A stretch of DNA of 64,000 bases from an uncultured Barnesiella sp. (GTDB taxonomy: Bacteria; Bacteroidota; Bacteroidia; Bacteroidales; Barnesiellaceae). Below are positions 59,286-64,000 of this stretch, in pieces. The position numbers were made by a program, and so were the translations under genes. The notes under the pieces were generated by a model that saw only the letters and a list, made by a program, of their open reading frames with translations, was not told the origin of the DNA and ran no database searches. The stretch is from assembly GCA_944320995.1 (NCBI GenBank), contig CALUJQ010000005.1, positions 50,773 to 114,772 on the forward strand, written 5' to 3'. Positions within the stretch are counted from its first letter, which is position 1. Each line of letters starts with the position of its first letter.

Positions 59286-62200
59286 CGCTTCGTCAGTTTA
59301 AATTTTAATTTGTACACCCAAACAAAAAGAAGGGGCACAAAAATGATTCCTATCGTGATGGCTACAATCATTCCGAAAAATACTCCGGTACCTATACCTT
59401 GACGGCTGGCCGAGCCCGGGCCGCTGGCGAAAACGAGCGGCAGCATACCGAGAATAAAAGCCAACGAGGTCATTACGATGGGGCGGAAACGCAAATGCGC
59501 AGCCTTGATGACCGCATTTATCACACTGTTCCCTTTTTCTACTTCGTCTTTGGCAAATTCGACGATTAGAATCGCATTCTTGGCGACCAGTCCGATGAGC
59601 ATAACCAACCCGATTTGGAAATAGATGTTGTTTTCAAGCCCGCAAATCCAGTTGCCCAGATAGGCGCCGACTCCCGCTATCGGCAGGGAGAGAATGACGG
59701 CTATCGGTATGGACCAGCTTTCGTATTGGGCGGCGAGGAAAAGGAATACGAACAGTAGTGCCAGAGCCAATACTAAACCGGTTTGCCCGCTCACATGTTT
59801 TTCCTGATAGGACAATCCGCTCCATTCTACGCCGATGTTCTGTGGAAGATGTTTGTCGGCGATCTCTTCGAGTATCGCCATGACTTGTCCCGAACTGTAT
59901 CCCGGAGCGGCTTCGCCCGATATTGTGGTCGAGTTGAACATGTTGAATCGGCGAATCGTTCCCGGCCCTGTGGTGTACGAAGTAGTACCGAGTGCCGTGA
60001 CGGGTATCATGGCGTTGTTGCTGCCTTTGACAAAGAAAAGCCCCAAATTATCTTTATGCGCTCTATATGGCGCCTCGGCTTGAATATATACGCGGTAAAT
60101 GCGGTTGAACATGTTGAAGTCGTTCACGTAAATCGAACCGGTGAATGTCTTCAAGGTCGAGAATATATCGGATATTTTTACGCCCAGCATTTGAGCTTTG
60201 TCGCGGTCAACATCGAAATAAAGTTGGGGTATGTCGTTTTGAATGGAAGAAGACAATCCGCTGATTTCTTTCCGTTGGGAGGCATAGTACAGCAATGTGT
60301 CTGCCGCCCGCTGCAAATCGGCGTAGCTGGCATCGCTTCGGGCTTCGAGTACCATTTCAAAACCGCCCGAGCTACCTAATCCCGGGATAACAGGAGGGGT
60401 ACTCAAATAGGTCTTGCTTTCGGGATATTGTTTCAACTCTTCCCGAATCTCCTCCATGATTTCACGCAGGTTTGACGATTTGCGCTCTTCCCACGGTTTG
60501 AGAATGACGGTGAGTTGGCTGCGCGATTGGTTGGTCCCGACGCGAGGACTCGATCCGGTTACATTCAGTACATATTCCACGTCTTCGCGCGACGTCAGAT
60601 AGTTCATTGCCCGATCGGTGACTTCGCGGGTCCGTTCGAGTGTAGCGCCTTCGGGTAATTCCAGTTCTACGGTAAAATATCCTTGGTCTTCTTGGGGCAT
60701 AAAACTTTGGGGTACAACCTTGTTGAGCAACCATATTGCAATCAAGGAGAGACCGAAAGCGACCAAAATGCGTCGGGGATTTTTCAATCCTTTCCGGATA
60801 AGTCGTTCGTAAAGGCGGTTCCCAAAGGCCAGCCACAAGTTTATATAGCGGAATACCTTGTTTTTCTTTTTTCCCGAGGCGGGTCGGAGCAAGAGGGCAC
60901 ACATGGCTGGGCTCAACGTCAATGCGACTACGGTCGATATAAGCACCGAAACGGCAATGGTAATGGTGAATTGGCGGTACAACTGTCCCGTAATTCCTGC
61001 CAAAAAACTGACCGGGACAAATACGGCACACAATACCAACGAGGTAGCGATAATGGCACTACCCAATCCTTGCATGGCCTTTTTGGTCGCCTCATACGGA
61101 CTCAAATGCTCTTCGTTCATGGTACGTTCCACGTTTTCGACCACTACGATAGCGTCGTCCACGACAATACCGATGGCAAGGATAAGTCCCAAAAGAGTCA
61201 TCATGTTGAGCGAAAAACCGAATGCCAGCATGATCCCGAATGTCCCGATCAACGAAATGGGGACGGCGATGATAGGGATAAGCGTTGCCCGCCAGTTTTG
61301 CAACGAAAGGAATACCACCAGTATCACTAATATAAGAGCCTCGATAAGGGTGTGATATACCTCGTTGATAGACTGTGAGATATAAGAGGTCATATCGAAC
61401 GGGATTTCATAGGTGATACCCTCGGGGAAATTGCGGCTGATCTCTTCCATCTCTTTTTTGACAGCCTCGGCAACCTCCATCGCATTGGCACCCGGGAGCA
61501 TGTTGATGTTGAGGACGGCGGCGTTGCCCCCGTTGATACCGCTCTCGGTATTATAGGATTGGGCTTCGAGGGAGATACGGGCTACGTCGCGCAATCGTAT
61601 CAATGAACCGTCGGGGTTGGCTCGGATCACAATCTCTTCAAACTCGCCGACCGAGGAGAGTCGTCCTTGGGCAATGATGGGGGTGGTAATATCGATGTCG
61701 GATATAGGTTGTTGTCCCAATACACCCGCTGCCGATTCCCGGTTTTGGTCTTTCAAGGCTTTCTGTAAATCCTCGACAGTCAGGCCGAGATTGGCCAAAC
61801 GGTCCGGCTGAACCCATATCTGCATGGCATAATAACGTCCGCCGACATTGGATACCCGACCTACGCCTTTGACACGGCGGAGCATATCTACCACGTTGAG
61901 GGTCGCATAGTTACTGAGGTATATTTCGTCGAATTTGGGATCGTTGGAGCGCAGTGTGACGGTCATCAACCGGCTCGAAGCCTGTTTCTCGACCGAGATG
62001 CCGTTTTGTACCACTTCGGCGGGTAATCGGCCTTCGGCCTCCTTGACCCGGTTTTGTATTTCGACAGCCGCCAAATCGGGGTCGGTCGAAATGTCGAATG
62101 TGATGGTGGCCGAGAAGCTACCCGAGTTGCTGTTTGTCGATTCCATGTAGAGCATGCCGGGGGTTCCGTTCAACTCTTGCTCTATGGGGGTGGCGACGGC

Positions 62201-62380
62201 TTGTGTCACGGTTTGGGCACTTGCTCCCGGATAAGAAGCCGATACTTTGACAACCGGCGGTACGATTTGAGGATATTGGTCTATCGGTAGTAAGACAAGC
62301 CCCAATATCCCGACGATAACGATGATTGTCGAAATGACAATTGAAAATATAGGTCTGTCGATAAAGAAGTCCAATTTCAT
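59282..62380 (-). CDS. RND (HAE1/AcrB) multidrug efflux transporter
   Basis: The 1032 residues are a full AcrB-type pump: helix 1 (FFIDRPIFSIVISTIIVIVG), a large porter loop with YPGASAQTV, the proton-relay aspartate pair in GIVVDDAIVVVENVERT, a second porter loop and LVGLVAKNAILIVEFAKDE in the second half. It exports drugs, bile salts or lipophilic compounds from the inner membrane and periplasm with the adaptor and channel encoded beside it. It lies 6 nt after the adaptor gene. Confidence 0.96.
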   Translation of the reverse strand: MKLDFFIDRPIFSIVISTIIVIVGILGLVLLPIDQYPQIVPPVVKVSASYPGASAQTVTQAVATPIEQELNGTPGMLYMESTNSNSGSFSATITFDISTDPDLAAVEIQNRVKEAEGRLPAEVVQNGISVEKQASSRLMTVTLRSNDPKFDEIYLSNYATLNVVDMLRRVKGVGRVSNVGGRYYAMQIWVQPDRLANLGLTVEDLQKALKDQNRESAAGVLGQQPISDIDITTPIIAQGRLSSVGEFEEIVIRANPDGSLIRLRDVARISLEAQSYNTESGINGGNAAVLNINMLPGANAMEVAEAVKKEMEEISRNFPEGITYEIPFDMTSYISQSINEVYHTLIEALILVILVVFLSLQNWRATLIPIIAVPISLIGTFGIMLAFGFSLNMMTLLGLILAIGIVVDDAIVVVENVERTMNEEHLSPYEATKKAMQGLGSAIIATSLVLCAVFVPVSFLAGITGQLYRQFTITIAVSVLISTVVALTLSPAMCALLLRPASGKKKNKVFRYINLWLAFGNRLYERLIRKGLKNPRRILVAFGLSLIAIWLLNKVVPQSFMPQEDQGYFTVELELPEGATLERTREVTDRAMNYLTSREDVEYVLNVTGSSPRVGTNQSRSQLTVILKPWEERKSSNLREIMEEIREELKQYPESKTYLSTPPVIPGLGSSGGFEMVLEARSDASYADLQRAADTLLYYASQRKEISGLSSSIQNDIPQLYFDVDRDKAQMLGVKISDIFSTLKTFTGSIYVNDFNMFNRIYRVYIQAEAPYRAHKDNLGLFFVKGSNNAMIPVTALGTTSYTTGPGTIRRFNMFNSTTISGEAAPGYSSGQVMAILEEIADKHLPQNIGVEWSGLSYQEKHVSGQTGLVLALALLFVFLFLAAQYESWSIPIAVILSLPIAGVGAYLGNWICGLENNIYFQIGLVMLIGLVAKNAILIVEFAKDEVEKGNSVINAVIKAAHLRFRPIVMTSLAFILGMLPLVFASGPGSASRQGIGTGVFFGMIVAITIGIIFVPLLFVWVYKLKFKLTKR

Positions 62381-62386
62381 AGTACG

Positions 62387-63631
62387 TCAGTTTTTGGGTT
62401 GGGCTTCTTGTTTTGCTTCTTCCGTCAAAGGGATAACCTTATCGCCATGCGTCAATTTGTGGAATCCTTCTACGACAATGTGTTCGTTCGGGATTAAGCC
62501 CCGCTCGACAATTACGTTGTTCCCCACTTCCGGCCCGAGTTCCACCATGCGCCGCTCGGCAATGCTGTCGGCCCTCACTACAAATATGTAGGCTCCGCCT
62601 TTCTCAATGGCAATCGCTTTGCTGGGGACGACAACGGCATTTTCTCTCACGTCGAGCAGCAGCTTCACTTTGGTAAACTGTCCCGGCAGCAAGATATGGT
62701 CGGGGTTAGGCATTTCGGCTCTTACCGAGAATGTGCCGGTTTGAGGATCGACCTGCGGGTCGGCAAAATCGACAAGGCCCCGTTGAGGATAGACCGAGTT
62801 GTCGGGTAGGGTAATCGTAATGTAGGGATCCCATGTGCGGGTTGTATCCTTTTGCCCCAAGTTGACATTCCGGGCTTTGCTTTTCAAATAATCGAGACCG
62901 GTCATGCTGAAATCGACACGCACGGTATCGCTCTTCACGACGGTTGCCAACAGGGATTGTCCGCTGGGGCTTACCAAGGTGCCTATATCGACATTGCGCT
63001 CCGATATATAACCCGAGATAGGCGAACTTACAATAGTATAACTCAATGCCGTTTCTGCCTGTATCAAGTCGGCTTCGCTCATTTCCACTTCGGCTTTGGC
63101 ACTTTCGTAGGAGGCTACGGCATTGTCCAAATCGAGTTGGCTGGCAGCATTTTGTTGATACAACGGGCGTATGCGTTCCAAGTCTCTTTCGGCTTTCAAC
63201 GCCAAGGCCTTATTCTTGTTTAATTGAGCTTTGGCCTTGTTGGCCCGAGCTTGGTATTGTTTGGGGTCGATGATAAAGAGGGGTTGCCCTTTCTTGACAT
63301 AGGTGCCTTCGTCGAAAAGCATTCTTTCGAGGAAGCCCTCTACACGGGCCCGTATCTCGACAAATTGTTGTGCCCGGATACGCCCTACATATTCTCCGTA
63401 AATTTCCATATCGTCGGTCACAACCGATTCGACCTCGACAATCGGCAGGTCGGGCCCCGGGGGAGTGGGTTTTAATAGCCAATACAATCCACCGCCCAAT
63501 AGAACGACGACTATTCCTATATATATCCATGTCCGGGGAGGTATGTGACTAATTTGTTTGCCGATTTGTATTATGTAACGGCCTATTTTTTTTGCCGCAT
63601 TTCGAATATCTTCAAAAGAAATTTTTAACAT
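62387..63631 (-). CDS. RND efflux periplasmic adaptor subunit (AcrA/MexA family)
   Basis: A 414-residue protein with an N-terminal membrane anchor (about 33-54, WIYIGIVVVLLGGGLYWLL) and no lipobox. The lipoyl motif region (GRIRAQQFVEIRARVEGFLE), a helical hairpin rich in A/K/E (about 115-180), and beta-barrel and membrane-proximal domains with LLPGQFTKVKL follow. It bridges the inner-membrane pump and the outer channel. It is first in the operon. No TetR- or AraC-type regulator gene is adjacent inside the window. Confidence 0.95.
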   Translation of the reverse strand: MLKISFEDIRNAAKKIGRYIIQIGKQISHIPPRTWIYIGIVVVLLGGGLYWLLKPTPPGPDLPIVEVESVVTDDMEIYGEYVGRIRAQQFVEIRARVEGFLERMLFDEGTYVKKGQPLFIIDPKQYQARANKAKAQLNKNKALALKAERDLERIRPLYQQNAASQLDLDNAVASYESAKAEVEMSEADLIQAETALSYTIVSSPISGYISERNVDIGTLVSPSGQSLLATVVKSDTVRVDFSMTGLDYLKSKARNVNLGQKDTTRTWDPYITITLPDNSVYPQRGLVDFADPQVDPQTGTFSVRAEMPNPDHILLPGQFTKVKLLLDVRENAVVVPSKAIAIEKGGAYIFVVRADSIAERRMVELGPEVGNNVIVERGLIPNEHIVVEGFHKLTHGDKVIPLTEEAKQEAQPKN

Positions 63632-63703
63632 AGACTCAGAATTCTATTTTGAAGTCAATACACAATAATCCTAATATAATAAATATGAGAATGGAATACT
63701 TCG

Positions 63704-63711
63704 CAAAAGTA
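63704..63711 (-). promoter_or_regulatory. -7 box (TACTTTTG) of the RND efflux operon
   Basis: A TAnnTTTG match on the minus strand, 72 nt before the adaptor ATG. Confidence 0.45.
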
Positions 63712-63776
63712 AGTTTTTTTATTTAAATACCCCCCTTTTTGCTGCTACATATTAAAAAATATTAGAATTAAGGAGC

Positions 63777-63835
63777 TACGCCTCCGGATAAATATATCGG
63801 GTTGCAAACCGATGAAAAGGATACCGAGAGGCGTA
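63777..63835. other. Imperfect nested inverted repeat in the efflux/tRNA gap
   Basis: tacgcctc (63777-63784) pairs with gaggcgta (63828-63835) around an inner imperfect hairpin (atcgggtt / aaaccgat). The 300-nt gap holds no gene I can support; this could be a small RNA fold or chance. Confidence 0.25.
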
Positions 63836-63887
63836 TTATCTTGTTGAGGCAAATCTTCCTATTTCGCCCGGCCAATTAAATAAAAAC

Positions 63888-63918
63888 GGCTATCTTTCTT
63901 ATCGTAGGAAAGATAGCC
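63888..63918 (-). terminator. Terminator of the tRNA-Pro transcript
   Basis: A perfect 11-bp stem (ggctatctttc / gaaagatagcc, 9-nt loop) 9 nt beyond the tRNA 3' end, with GTTTTTATTTAAT next on the minus strand. Confidence 0.88.
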
Positions 63919-63927
63919 TTAATTTTG

Positions 63928-64000
63928 TCGGGGTAGCGGGATTCGAACCCACGACCCCCTGCTCCCAAAGCAGGTGCGCTAACCGGACTGCGCTACACCC
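63928..64000 (-). tRNA. tRNA-Pro (anticodon TGG), 5' end cut by the window edge
   Basis: 73 of about 75 nt are present. The anticodon arm is CCTGC-TTTGGGA-GCAGG with anticodon TGG. The T-arm is GTGGG-TTCGAAT-CCCGC, the D-arm has GCGC pairs, and the acceptor strand TACCCCG pairs with a 5' CGGGGTG whose first two bases lie outside. The discriminator base is A and CCA is not encoded, so CCA must be added after transcription. It reads CCA and probably other proline codons by wobble. Confidence 0.95.

Noticed and set aside
1..64000. CRISPR array, transposase, integrase, prophage or restriction system
   Set aside because: No direct-repeat array, terminal inverted repeats with transposase motifs, or phage genes were seen; the content and codon use look uniform.

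Overview
The window looks like a chromosome segment of an anaerobic gut-type Bacteroidales. The evidence is Bacteroidetes-style promoters (TAnnTTTG boxes before many genes), Bacteroidales-only families (DUF4252, DUF4827, a 'putative porin', a TlpA-type N-domain protein), a large Rnf complex beside a 2-oxoacid:ferredoxin oxidoreductase, a Rho with a long disordered insert, and a secreted phosphoesterase ending in a type IX secretion (Por) sorting domain. That last feature points away from Bacteroides itself and toward Barnesiella- or Parabacteroides-like lineages, but the genus cannot be fixed from this sequence. I see no phage, IS element, integron or CRISPR; nearly everything is core genome, mostly on the minus strand.

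Layout. 1-1.4 kb: DUF4252 / ECF sigma / anti-sigma-like membrane protein operon, running off the left edge. 1.5-4.3 kb: four-subunit 2-oxoacid:ferredoxin oxidoreductase. 4.4-9.9 kb: rseC-rnfBCDGEA. Together the last two suggest that reduced ferredoxin from 2-oxoacid oxidation is used by Rnf to build an ion gradient. 9.9-12.7 kb: outer-membrane porin and periplasmic solute-binding protein. 12.8-20.9 kb: acyl-CoA synthetase, a PhoR/PhoB-type two-component system, and an envelope glycosylation set (GT39, GtrB-like GT2, GtrA) after a TRIC-type channel. 21-23.5 kb: GHL10 hydrolase and mannose-6-phosphate isomerase. 23.5-32.6 kb: housekeeping genes nth, crcB, pheS, tilS, rho, Cys-tRNA(Pro) deacylase, Nudix and topB. 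32.7-37.1 kb: dsbD, mazG and a TlpA-like protein with no thioredoxin domain. 37.4-40.5 kb: nrnA, DUF4827 lipoprotein, glmM-type phosphomutase. 40.6-46.5 kb: the secreted phosphoesterase, then an epimerase/NlpC pair for murein-peptide salvage. 46.6-51.1 kb: biotin operon bioA-bioF-bioG/C fusion-bioD, with 4-nt gene overlaps and no bioB. 51.7-54.9 kb: BamE-like lipoprotein, murB, PhnP-like hydrolase, YhcH. 55-57.8 kb: OPT transporter and DUF2461. 57.9-63.6 kb: tripartite RND efflux operon. The window ends in a tRNA-Pro(TGG) cut by the right edge.

The less ordinary signals are a nested hairpin with a T-run that contains the start codon of the TlpA-like gene, a possible ORF or 400-nt leader ahead of bioA, two genes whose -7 box lies only 7 nt from the start codon, a large palindrome in the gap upstream of the secreted phosphoesterase, and that phosphoesterase's composite architecture. 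I found no convincing wholly new multi-gene system. Functions are assigned from recognisable motifs and family knowledge; no database search was possible.
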